Origin: Paludibacteraceae bacterium
GTDB lineage: Bacteria; Bacteroidota; Bacteroidia; Bacteroidales; Paludibacteraceae
Direction of reading: 5' to 3'
NCBI GenBank assembly: GCA_017558065.1
Contig: JAFYWK010000026.1
Coordinates: 1-40,411, forward strand
Length of the DNA stretch: 40,411 nucleotides
Shown here: piece after piece, positions 16,684 through 23,400 of the stretch
Layout of the letters: every line of letters starts with the position of its first letter
Numbering within the stretch: the first letter of the stretch is position 1
Translations under genes and position numbers: made by a program
The notes under the pieces: model-generated
Seen by the model: only the letters and a program-made list of their open reading frames with translations
Database searches by the model: none
Told to the model about the DNA's origin: nothing

Positions 16684-17541
16684 ATGAAACCATTTTTTAG
16701 TCCTTTGGTAAAAGAAAAAGTAAGACTCTATTTTGTAAATAACAAGGAATTAACACCAACAAGGGTCTATGTGGAAAAGTATCTGTCATTGTTATCAAAA
16801 TATCAAGGTATAAAGGCAACCGATTGTACAGAAGAAATAACATATCTACTCACATCGGTAATGGATGAGGTGGTGAAAATCCAACAATACACCACCCTGA
16901 ACCGCTCGCATGTATTAAGTATGTTCTATTGGATCAAAAACAGAATGCACGAAACGATAAGGTACACGCGAGAAGTGCAAGATGATGACGAACAATACCT
17001 ATGCATCGTTTTTGATATGGCAGGCGAAGCTTTCGCGAAACTCTTCCCTGGCGTATCATTCATGATAAGCGATCCTGTTTCTCTCCAAAACAAGATGAAT
17101 ATATACTATTTGTATCAAAATTACAAGGATAGACTATGTAATGAACTGTATGAACTACGAGAGGTGGTGGATTACCTTCTGATAGTACAATATGCGCTGT
17201 CAGATAGCGAGGTCATGACACAATTCTTAGCAGAGGAAGAGATAATAAAAGAAGAAGAGGAACAGAAAAAAGCAACTAACGTAGTATCATGGGAAGCACT
17301 AATGGATAATTTGCAGATGGTAGATAAAGAACATTTAGACGCGTTTCATTCTTACTTCTCGAAAATAGCTACTAAATACACACAAGACAACGAAAAACTC
17401 AGAAGTAATCTGGATAAGTTGACCCAGCAAATTGAGGAATGCAAAAAGAAATATGTACCCACCATACACAAGACTATCAATATAGACAAAGTGGAACAAA
17501 TGGTGGACTGCATAGAGCATCAAGAAATACATAAACACTAA
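16684..17541 (+). CDS. Unknown protein, helical, with C-terminal coiled coil
   Basis: Product of 285 residues that I do not recognise. It has no signal peptide or membrane helix. The first 180 residues are mixed helical with few glycines; residues about 190-270 are strongly charged and predicted coiled coil (EEEEQKKA, then LDKLTQQIEECKKKY). The C-terminus KTINIDKVEQMVDCIEHQE resembles the N-terminus of the next protein (KTYNFYGNIGQHIDHIENQ). Only 5 bases separate the two genes, so they are very likely translated together and may form a complex. AT-rich and placed between an ATPase and a VirE-type gene, it looks accessory. Confidence 0.7.
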   Translation: MKPFFSPLVKEKVRLYFVNNKELTPTRVYVEKYLSLLSKYQGIKATDCTEEITYLLTSVMDEVVKIQQYTTLNRSHVLSMFYWIKNRMHETIRYTREVQDDDEQYLCIVFDMAGEAFAKLFPGVSFMISDPVSLQNKMNIYYLYQNYKDRLCNELYELREVVDYLLIVQYALSDSEVMTQFLAEEEIIKEEEEQKKATNVVSWEALMDNLQMVDKEHLDAFHSYFSKIATKYTQDNEKLRSNLDKLTQQIEECKKKYVPTIHKTINIDKVEQMVDCIEHQEIHKH

Positions 17542-17546
17542 TCACC

Positions 17547-18002
17547 ATGAAAAAAGAAAGCGATAAGCAAGTACATATAAGCAAGACCTATAATTTCTAT
17601 GGCAATATAGGGCAACACATTGACCATATTGAGAATCAGTACGTGACTTTCGACAAGGATATGCAGATGGTGATAGGCAATGAAATACAGGGTTCGGTCC
17701 ATGATCAAGGCGAGCCTGTAAAAAATGATGGGATAGACCCTACTCCACTGATTTTCAAGCCAAACGAACAAAATCATACAGCCATAGAAGAACTGCTGAA
17801 AATGACCCTGTGTGTGAGCAATAAGAAATCCGTAATCTGTCGGAAACTATATGAACAACGCGAGCTATTTAACCTACACACACAAGACGACACACAAAAA
17901 GCAGTAATCATCAATGCATGGGTGAAAAAAATAGGCATTGAAGCCCATTTTAAGAATCCATTTAGTCATCAGGATTTCTATGCATACTACGGCGCAGAGT
18001 GA
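17547..18002 (+). CDS. Unknown small protein paired with the preceding gene
   Basis: Product of 151 residues with no family I can name. The N-terminal 35 residues hold a short Asn/Gly/His-rich beta-like motif (KTYNFYGNIGQHIDHIENQ) of a kind I have seen at the ends of Bacteroidota accessory proteins. The C-terminal 85 residues (IEELLKMTLCVSNKKSV to FSHQDFYAYYGAE) look like a compact helical domain. It starts 5 bases after the previous stop. A 10-bp perfect inverted repeat lies 38 bases past its end and may end or control transcription. Confidence 0.65.
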   Translation: MKKESDKQVHISKTYNFYGNIGQHIDHIENQYVTFDKDMQMVIGNEIQGSVHDQGEPVKNDGIDPTPLIFKPNEQNHTAIEELLKMTLCVSNKKSVICRKLYEQRELFNLHTQDDTQKAVIINAWVKKIGIEAHFKNPFSHQDFYAYYGAE

Positions 18003-18040
18003 GCAAATTGTGTAATATTTATAGTATCTTATAGGTAGTT

Positions 18041-18070
18041 GTTCTATAAAAACACCCCTCTTTATAGAAC
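18041..18070. promoter_or_regulatory. Perfect 10-bp inverted repeat (operator-like or weak terminator)
   Basis: GTTCTATAAA (18041-18050) and TTTATAGAAC (18061-18070) are exact inverted copies separated by 10 bases. A third half-site, TTTATAGAA, follows at 18072-18080. The AT-rich stem and missing T-run argue against a strong terminator; the repeated half-site argues for a dimeric protein-binding site. Confidence 0.55.
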
Positions 18071-18079
18071 ATTTATAGA

Positions 18080-18105
18080 AAGGCATGTCATTATTGGCAT
18101 GCCTT
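18080..18105 (+). terminator. 8-bp hairpin, possible terminator of the unknown pair
   Basis: AAGGCATG (18080-18087) pairs exactly with CATGCCTT (18098-18105) around a 10-base loop, followed by ATTTATTTG. It overlaps the -33 region of the next promoter, so transcription in and out may compete. The terminator call is tentative. Confidence 0.45.
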
Positions 18106-18125
18106 ATTTATTTGTAGTACTTTTG
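18094..18125 (+). promoter_or_regulatory. Promoter for the VirE-type gene
   Basis: TTGG (18094-18097) lies about 20 bases before TACTTTTG (18118-18125), which matches the -7 element well. Transcription would begin near 18132, so almost the whole transcript ahead of the start codon is the folded leader described next. Confidence 0.6.
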
Positions 18126-18138
18126 CAGTCGCAAACCC

Positions 18139-18235
18139 GAAAATTTAGCGGTATAATAATTGCTTTAGCGCACGACCGCATGACATCTCAGTGAGCTGAA
18201 GCAAGAAAGGATGTCAAAATTTTTGCTAAATTTTC
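18139..18235 (+). ncRNA. Structured leader RNA ahead of the VirE-type gene
   Basis: An outer stem pairs GAAAATTTAGC (18139-18149) with GCTAAATTTTC (18225-18235), 11 perfect pairs, ending 6 bases before the ATG at 18242. Inside are TGACATC/GATGTCA (18181-18187 with 18210-18216), a nested TCAG/CTGA hairpin (18188-18199) and a GGT/ACC arm (18150-18152 with 18175-18177). That gives a three-way-junction shape. GCGGT at 18148-18152 can instead pair with ACCGC at 18175-18179, which would open the outer stem. I cannot match it to a named riboswitch or ribozyme. Confidence 0.6.
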
Positions 18236-18241
18236 AAAGAC

Positions 18242-19528
18242 ATGAAAGGACAAACAAAACAACAATTAGCCTGCGATTACCTGCACGAGAACTACATCGA
18301 GTGCGGACGGCTGCGTTATGACGAGATTGTAGATAAACTGCAAGTGCGCACAGCACCCTGTTTAGGCGAAGAGGCGATGAGGCAAAAAGGTGATGAGGCG
18401 ATGAGGCAGGAGGAATGGCAGTATCTCACCAACTGTGACATCAACAGCATCGTTTGTCAAGCAGCGCATCACTACGATGTCAATATCACCAGTCGTGAGG
18501 TAATGACCGCATTGCACTCTAATCTTATTCCCCGCGTACACCCGCTGCGCGAGTATGTGTTATCTCTTCAGGCACATAGTACTCCCGTGGATTGGATAGA
18601 TCGACTGGCTATGCAGGTGAGTCTGAAGTACCCCGATCCGTGCAGCGATGAGATGCGTGAGCAACTCACTCTGCGCTGGCGAACATGCTTCAAGAAGTGG
18701 TTTGTGGCAATGGTGGCCAGTTGGATGATGGACGAAGTGGTGAATCATCAAGTGCTCGTTCTGATCGGACGACAGGGTTGCTACAAAACCACATGGCTTG
18801 AGAGCTTGATTCCGCCTCATCTGAGACACTATTGTTGCAAGATGGCGAATAGTACCCAATTGGGCAAAGATGACCGCCTACGTATTGCGGAATTTGCACT
18901 GATTAACCTGGATGAAATAGACGCTATGACCCCGCGTGAGTTGAATACAATGAAGTCCATCATCACGGCCTCTGACGTCAATGAGCGTGCGGCATATGCC
19001 TATGTAAAGGAGCGAAAAATGCGTTTAGCTAGTTTCTGTGCGAGTAGTAACCGTCGTGAGTTTTTGACCGATATAACGGGTAACCGCAGATGGCTGCCAT
19101 TTGAGGTTGAGGATATACAAAACCCCTTCTATACGACACTGCCCTATGACATGATTTATGCTCAAGCATGGAGGCTGATTCAAGACGGGTTCAACTATTG
19201 GTTTGACCAAGAGGATATTGCTATTATGGAGGAGCACAACGAGAGTTTCCGTGCGCAAAGCAATGAGGAGGAATTGATACAAATATTGTTTGATGTTCCA
19301 GCCGAAGGCAAAGGAGAGTTTATGACCACGGCACAAATTAGCGAACGGCTGGTGACATACGGCAACATCAAAAAGCCAATGCCTATCAACCGTTTGGGTA
19401 CAGTACTTAGTAAGTTGGGATACAAAGCTGTAACACGTCGCGTAAATACAGTACAAATGCGCGGATGGATTGTTTATCAGCGAGATAGCAACGAAATACA
19501 AGCATTGAAAACATTATTAAAAGACTAA
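18242..19528 (+). CDS. VirE/VapE-type P-loop protein (DUF3874-like C-terminus)
   Basis: Protein of 428 residues. Walker A is GRQGCYKTT (176-184), Walker B is FALINLDEID (about 218-227), and SNRREFLTDITGNRRWLPFE (near 265-290) is the conserved arginine-rich motif of virulence-associated E proteins, which resemble superfamily 3 helicases of mobile elements. The C-terminal 110 residues fit the winged-helix-like DUF3874 region. VirE-like genes are frequent in Bacteroidales accessory loci and phage satellites; their action is not well known. Residues 44-57 are a repeat (EEAMRQKGDEAMRQ) coded by tandem GGCGATGAGGCA units. The strong leader and own promoter suggest tight control. Confidence 0.85.
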   Translation: MKGQTKQQLACDYLHENYIECGRLRYDEIVDKLQVRTAPCLGEEAMRQKGDEAMRQEEWQYLTNCDINSIVCQAAHHYDVNITSREVMTALHSNLIPRVHPLREYVLSLQAHSTPVDWIDRLAMQVSLKYPDPCSDEMREQLTLRWRTCFKKWFVAMVASWMMDEVVNHQVLVLIGRQGCYKTTWLESLIPPHLRHYCCKMANSTQLGKDDRLRIAEFALINLDEIDAMTPRELNTMKSIITASDVNERAAYAYVKERKMRLASFCASSNRREFLTDITGNRRWLPFEVEDIQNPFYTTLPYDMIYAQAWRLIQDGFNYWFDQEDIAIMEEHNESFRAQSNEEELIQILFDVPAEGKGEFMTTAQISERLVTYGNIKKPMPINRLGTVLSKLGYKAVTRRVNTVQMRGWIVYQRDSNEIQALKTLLKD

Positions 19529-19530
19529 CC

Positions 19531-19628
19531 TGTTACAGCGTTACAGTTGTTTTCTATATGTATATATCTTCGGCAGATAGTATATAATACATATAAGAAA
19601 GTGCTGTAACAACCGTAACACTGTAACA
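19531..19628. repeat. Imperfect ~100-bp inverted repeat with GTTACAG units
   Basis: The left arm carries GTTACAG and GTTACAG then TTTCTATATGTATATA; the right arm carries their reverse complements (TATATAATACATATAAGAAA, then three CTGTAAC/CGTAAC units). The centre is ATCT-TCGGC-AGAT (19566-19578). It could be a long terminator hairpin, a small mobile-element relic or a binding or replication site beside the helicase-like gene. Confidence 0.6.
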
Positions 19629-19644
19629 TAAATGACACACAGCA

Positions 19645-19878
19645 ATGAAAGCAAAAATGATGGCTCCCATAGAGAGCGTACATGGTAAGATTTCTGAAGG
19701 ATTTTATGCTCGCGTCGTATGCGGCAAGCAGGTAATCCAACGTTGCCCCGTCAGAAGTAAACCTCCGACCGAAAAACAATTGGCTGCACGCCAGTGGTTC
19801 AAAGAGAACCTGTCGGGTCGCGGATGGCTGGACGTGGCTAATGGTAATCGAGTGGTAAGCGAAGAGGAGAGGGATTAG
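19645..19878 (+). CDS. Small accessory protein, paralogue A (probably shortened)
   Basis: Product of 77 residues. It shares with the genes at 20086 and 20601 an N-terminal pattern: I-x-S-x-x-GK-x-x-E, then aromatic strand residues, then P-x-x-S-x-x-P-x-E-x-Q (here IESVHGKISE and PVRSKPPTEKQ). It lacks the C-terminal half of the others (LRGFVYxQI). Its last codons run into the AGGCGAAAGG repeat array, which suggests that the repeat replaced its 3' end. No family name is known to me. Confidence 0.6.
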   Translation: MKAKMMAPIESVHGKISEGFYARVVCGKQVIQRCPVRSKPPTEKQLAARQWFKENLSGRGWLDVANGNRVVSEEERD

Positions 19879-19947
19879 AGGCGAAAGGCTAAAGGTTAAA
19901 GGCGAAAGGTTAAAGGCGAGAGGCGAAAGGTTAAAGGCGAAAGGAGA
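19877..19947. repeat. Tandem array of AGGCGAAAGG / AAAGGTTAAAGG units
   Basis: Some 70 bases made of short G/A-rich units (AGGCGAAAGGTTAAAGGCG). This is the longest copy of a family also seen at 29368-29422 (inside rlmN), 36868-36913, 39729-39754 and in short form at 3025-3050. Confidence 0.85.
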
Positions 19948-19977
19948 GAATTATTTATAAAAAGACAACTTAAACAA

Positions 19978-20010
19978 CTTGCCCCAAATCAACTTCCTTG
20001 GGCGCTCAAG
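19978..20010 (+). other. Structured repeat element, copy 1 (constant loop, variable stem)
   Basis: CTTG (19978-19981) pairs with CAAG (20007-20010), CCCAA (19983-19987) pairs with TTGGG (19998-20002), and the loop is ATCAACTTCC. Copy 2 at 29029-29062 has the same outer CTTG/CAAG and nearly the same loop, but a different, still complementary inner stem. Confidence 0.6.
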
Positions 20011-20085
20011 GAAATAACGCAAAGCATCAGCTGGTATATAAATCCCTGAATTATAAATTATAAACTATAAAAATTAAAGAATTAT

Positions 20086-20403
20086 ATGGCACAAGTAACA
20101 TTGATGGCAGGCATAGTGAGTCTGCATGGAAAATTAGGCGAATATTGTTATCGTACTTGCAAAAATGGTAAGGTAATCTTGAGCAGAATGCCTGCCAAAA
20201 GTAATAAACCCATAAGCGAAGCTCAAAAACAACATCGTGAACGATTTAGGTGTGTTGTTAGGAAAGTGAACGAAGTGATGCGAGACCCTACACAACGCGA
20301 AGCAATGGAAAGAATGTACAAGAAACAACGACGAAAAAAAGAAACACTACGCGGGTTTGTTTATCGTCAAATAAATAGCACATACTCCAATGAAAGCGTG
20401 TAG
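20086..20403 (+). CDS. Small accessory protein, paralogue B
   Basis: Product of 105 residues, very basic in its C-terminal half (YKKQRRKKETLRG). The N-terminal half holds IVSLHGKLGEYCYRT and MPAKSNKPISEAQ; the C-terminal half ends LRGFVYRQINSTY, matching LRGYVFAQINHLY in the gene at 20601. The two paralogues align over nearly full length. The family is unknown to me; the basic tail would allow nucleic-acid binding, but that is a guess. Its stop codon lies inside the start region of the 59-residue HTH gene (14-base overlap), so the two are translationally coupled. Confidence 0.65.
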   Translation: MAQVTLMAGIVSLHGKLGEYCYRTCKNGKVILSRMPAKSNKPISEAQKQHRERFRCVVRKVNEVMRDPTQREAMERMYKKQRRKKETLRGFVYRQINSTYSNESV

Positions 20404-20569
20404 TAAGTTTGAGTTGGCTCAAGCCGCAGGCGTGAGTACAGAAACGCTTCGCCGTTGGCTGAAAACGGACAAGGATTTTTTGGAAAAGAATGGTGTAAAA
20501 CCGAAAGCAAAAGTGCTACCTCCCATTGTGGTGAAATATCTATGCGAGAAGTACTGCATAGATATGTAG
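20390..20569 (+). CDS. Small HTH protein, DUF4248-like
   Basis: Product of 59 residues. Residues about 6-26 (KFELAQAAGVSTETLRRWL) are a clear helix-turn-helix, followed by LPPIVVKYLCEKYCID. DUF4248 proteins are small Bacteroidota proteins of this size and shape found next to VirE-type genes, which fits the gene 0.9 kb upstream. It likely binds DNA. It overlaps the preceding gene by 14 bases and lies 31 bases before the third paralogue. The assignment is by eye and rests on the HTH plus context. Confidence 0.65.
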   Translation: MKACSKFELAQAAGVSTETLRRWLKTDKDFLEKNGVKPKAKVLPPIVVKYLCEKYCIDM

Positions 20570-20600
20570 ATAGTTGATAACCAATATATAACAAAGACTT

Positions 20601-20933
20601 ATGACAAAGATTAGACCAATCTCAATCATTCAATCTATGAGTGGCAAAGTGTGCGAACACAGCGATATGTATTTCCGCACGAACCAACGGACACAGGCAG
20701 TATATACAGGTAAGCTCTGTCATCCGTCGGATGCAGAACCGAGCGAAGCACAAGAGCGCGCCAAAATGCGTTTTACGAAACTGGCAGCGGCTGTGGACAC
20801 AGAGTTAGCTAAGCCAGCAGAACGTAGCAAATGGCTGAAGAAGTACCTTAGACAGGACAAAATAGGTTCGTTGAGGGGATATGTGTTTGCCCAGATCAAC
20901 CATCTATACGATAAAAATGGCGACTTAATTTGA
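20601..20933 (+). CDS. Small accessory protein, paralogue C
   Basis: Product of 110 residues. It shares IIQSMSGKVCEHSDMYFRT, the HPSDAEPSEAQERAKMRF block and the C-terminal LRGYVFAQINHLY with the paralogue at 20086. It is basic in the middle (SKWLKKYLRQDK). As the last gene before the strong inverted repeat at 20947, it closes the VirE/HTH cassette. Function unknown; three divergent copies in 1.3 kb suggest old tandem duplication and retained, perhaps differentiated, roles. Confidence 0.65.
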   Translation: MTKIRPISIIQSMSGKVCEHSDMYFRTNQRTQAVYTGKLCHPSDAEPSEAQERAKMRFTKLAAAVDTELAKPAERSKWLKKYLRQDKIGSLRGYVFAQINHLYDKNGDLI

Positions 20934-20946
20934 CCCAAAACGGATA

Positions 20947-20997
20947 ATCACCTATACACTCGCTCATGAGTAAACTCCCAGCGAGTGTATAGGTGAT
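20947..20997. terminator. 18-bp perfect inverted repeat closing the accessory cassette
   Basis: ATCACCTATACACTCGCT (20947-20964) and its exact reverse complement (20980-20997) flank a 15-base loop. It starts 14 bases after the last paralogue's stop. A terminator is the simplest reading, though no immediate T-run follows on either strand. Confidence 0.65.
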
Positions 20998-21049
20998 ACC
21001 TTAATTGATAGATAAATATTCCTTTTTCAAAAAAAAAGTGCTCGTTTAC

Positions 21050-21080
21050 TTTCGTATGTGCATTTTTTTTTGTACCTTTG
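21050..21080 (+). promoter_or_regulatory. Promoter for the small membrane protein / PorE-like operon
   Basis: TTTCG (21050-21054), an 18-base spacer and TACCTTTG (21073-21080) fit the Bacteroidota consensus. The start at 21118 leaves a leader of about 30 bases, and the in-frame ATG at 21058 lies upstream of the promoter's end, so it is excluded. Confidence 0.7.
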
Positions 21081-21117
21081 CAGCGTTATTTGTGTAAACA
21101 GATTTACAATCACATTC

Positions 21118-21330
21118 ATGGCAAAACAGATACTCATAGTCATCATCATCATCGCAGCGTGTGTAGCGCTACTGTGCGTGCGAATCATACTGCAAAAAAA
21201 CGGGAAGTTCAGCAGCGAACACATCTCGCAAAACAAGCGAATGAAACAAGACCACATACACTGCGCCACTTCGCAAGATAGAGAAACACGCAACAAAGCA
21301 CACAAAAAACTACAAGTAAACCAATTATAA
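21118..21330 (+). CDS. Small conserved single-pass membrane protein
   Basis: Product of 70 residues from MAKQIL. One membrane helix (about 5-27, rich in Ile and Val) is followed by a conserved-looking cytoplasmic tail, KNGKFSSEHISQNKRMKQDH and IHCATSQDRETR, which I recall from small uncharacterised Bacteroidales membrane proteins. A longer frame from 21058 is rejected because the promoter lies over it. The next gene starts 4 bases after its stop, so it is co-transcribed with the PorE-like lipoprotein. Function unknown. Confidence 0.75.
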   Translation: MAKQILIVIIIIAACVALLCVRIILQKNGKFSSEHISQNKRMKQDHIHCATSQDRETRNKAHKKLQVNQL

Positions 21331-21334
21331 ACAT

Positions 21335-23398
21335 ATGAACAATAAACTCATTATCAGCATATTACTAATCAGCACGCTGTTCTCCATGTCCAGTTGCAGT
21401 CTCAGCGCACGCATCAAGAAAGCCGATCGCAAATACGCCATCGGAGAATACTACGAAGCGGGAGAAATGTATCGACAACTATACCGCAAAATACCCTCCA
21501 AAGACAAGAAACTACGCGCACAAATCGCCTTCAAACAAGCCGAAAGTCAGCGTATCCTCAACAACGCACGTGCTGCTTCCGCATACAAAAATGCTATCAA
21601 ATACCACTACCCCGACTCTATCGTTTATCTGCATTACGCGCAAGTGCTTCATTATCAAGGTAAATACAAAGACGCTATCAAGCAATACGACATCTACCTC
21701 GAAGCACACCCCAATGACTACGTAGCCATGGCAGGTAAATACGGTTGCACCAAAGTGGAAGAATGGAAGAAACAGCCCTCTCGCTACAAGATTGCCCTCG
21801 CAAAGGCCTTCAACGAGAAACGCACCTCCAACTTCTCTCCCGCTTTCCTCACCGAAGACGGCGATGCGTTGGTCTTCACCTCCAACCGTCAAGAGAAAAC
21901 CACCGATAAGAAGAAGAAAATACGCACCTCTCCCGTCACAGGTTTTGCCACCTTCAACCTCTACTCCACTCGCAAGAACGCTGCGGGCGAATGGGAAGAC
22001 ATCATGCTGTGTGAAGGACTATACGAAGAAAGCGAAGAAGGCGAAGACACGGAAAGTGGAAATGCCAAAAACGGTTCCGCCGAACTGGGCGTATGCTGTT
22101 TCTCAGCCGACGGAAAGACCATGTACTTCACCTACTCCTGTCCTATCAACGGACAAGACCTCGGTGCGAAGATATACACTTCTACTCGCGCCAGCGGCGA
22201 ATGGGGCGAAGGACAAGAACTACAGCTCTTCGCCGATAGCAGTATCACCGTTGGACACCCCGCACTCAGTGTACACGGAGACACCTTGTACTTCGTCAGT
22301 GATGCACCAGGCGGATACGGAGGCAAAGACATATACATGGCTATCCTCAACGGTAGCGAATGGTCTGACATTCAGAACCTTGGACCACAAATCAACACCG
22401 CCGATGATGAGCTGTTTCCACACATCCGACCCGACGGAAGACTGTATTTCTCCTCGAAAGGACACCCCGGTTATGGTGGATTGGACTTGTTCTATGCGGA
22501 GATCAAACCGGAAACCGATAGCCAGCATCCGGATAGTATCCAATGGAACATCTTTAACATGGGAGCGCCGTTCAACTCCATCAACGATGATTTTGGTATC
22601 ACTTTCGCAGGCGTGAGCGAAAACGGTTTCTTCTCCTCCAACCGAGGACAAAAGAAGGGCTACGATCAGATATACTCCTTCACTTTGCCTGCGATGGAGT
22701 TCCTCGTGGAAGGTACGATCCGCAACACCGACAACGAACCCGTAGGCGATGCGACGATCCGCCTCGTAGGCGACGACGGTACCAACATCAAAGCGCAGAC
22801 ACGTCGCGACGGCACCTATCGCCTCAAACTCAACAAGGACACCCGCTACGCTATGCTGGCTACTGCCAGAGGATACCTCAATGCTAAGCAACAGTTGTCC
22901 ACCAAGGGGCTGAACGATAGTCACAGTTACCAGCAGGACTTCACCCTGGCACTCATATCCAAGCCCGTGACGATGAGTAATATCTTCTACGAGTTTGGCA
23001 AATGGACCCTCACTCCCGAATCCGAAAAAGGACTGACCGAACTGGTGAAACTGCTCAACGATAACCCTAACATTACCATTGAGTTATCAGCATACACGGA
23101 TATGGTGGGTCAGAACGATGCCAACAAACAGCTATCGCTTCGACGCGCACAATCGGTGGTGGATTACCTGATTCAACACGGTATCAAAGCCGACCGACTG
23201 ACACCCGTAGGATACGGCGAAGAGAAACCTGTAGTGGTGGACGACAAGATGCACAAGCAATACCCCTATCTGCCTAAAGAGCAAGTGTTAGACGAGGCAT
23301 TCATCAGCACCCTGACACCCGATAAACAAGAGGTATGCCACTCACTCAACCGTAGAACCGAGTTCCGCGTATTGAAAACAACGTATAATCTGTATTAA
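21335..23398 (+). CDS. PorE-like lipoprotein of type IX secretion (TPR, PD40 propeller, CRD, OmpA)
   Basis: Lipoprotein of 687 residues; the signal ends at Cys21 (FSMSSC). Order of parts: TPR-like helices (about 25-140), PD40/WD40-like propeller blades (about 165-455; [57 protein letters not shown]), a carboxypeptidase-regulatory-like domain (about 462-540) and an OmpA_C domain (about 545-687, with LSAYTDMVG and [14 protein letters not shown]). This order is that of PorE, which ties the type IX secretion machine to peptidoglycan. Bacteroidota carry several such proteins, so orthology is probable, not proven. thyA follows after 2 bases. Confidence 0.8.
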   Translation: MNNKLIISILLISTLFSMSSCSLSARIKKADRKYAIGEYYEAGEMYRQLYRKIPSKDKKLRAQIAFKQAESQRILNNARAASAYKNAIKYHYPDSIVYLHYAQVLHYQGKYKDAIKQYDIYLEAHPNDYVAMAGKYGCTKVEEWKKQPSRYKIALAKAFNEKRTSNFSPAFLTEDGDALVFTSNRQEKTTDKKKKIRTSPVTGFATFNLYSTRKNAAGEWEDIMLCEGLYEESEEGEDTESGNAKNGSAELGVCCFSADGKTMYFTYSCPINGQDLGAKIYTSTRASGEWGEGQELQLFADSSITVGHPALSVHGDTLYFVSDAPGGYGGKDIYMAILNGSEWSDIQNLGPQINTADDELFPHIRPDGRLYFSSKGHPGYGGLDLFYAEIKPETDSQHPDSIQWNIFNMGAPFNSINDDFGITFAGVSENGFFSSNRGQKKGYDQIYSFTLPAMEFLVEGTIRNTDNEPVGDATIRLVGDDGTNIKAQTRRDGTYRLKLNKDTRYAMLATARGYLNAKQQLSTKGLNDSHSYQQDFTLALISKPVTMSNIFYEFGKWTLTPESEKGLTELVKLLNDNPNITIELSAYTDMVGQNDANKQLSLRRAQSVVDYLIQHGIKADRLTPVGYGEEKPVVVDDKMHKQYPYLPKEQVLDEAFISTLTPDKQEVCHSLNRRTEFRVLKTTYNLY

Positions 23399-23400
23399 CA

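Noticed and set aside
18139-18235. Hammerhead or another named ribozyme or riboswitch
   Set aside because: The three-way junction lacks the CUGAUGA core, and I could not fit other known consensus motifs by eye; kept as an unnamed structured leader.
15247-20997. Complete prophage or integrative element
   Set aside because: No integrase, transposase, relaxase, capsid or terminase gene and no flanking tRNA or clear direct repeats were seen, although the gene content is accessory.
20947-20997. Insertion-sequence terminal inverted repeats
   Set aside because: The two arms are only 15 bases apart, so no element lies between them; a terminator or hairpin is simpler.
21792-22616. 274-codon overlapping frame within the PorE-like gene
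   Set aside because: The PorE frame has recognisable propeller motifs throughout; the overlapping frame is Ser/Pro/Thr-rich as expected of a shifted reading.
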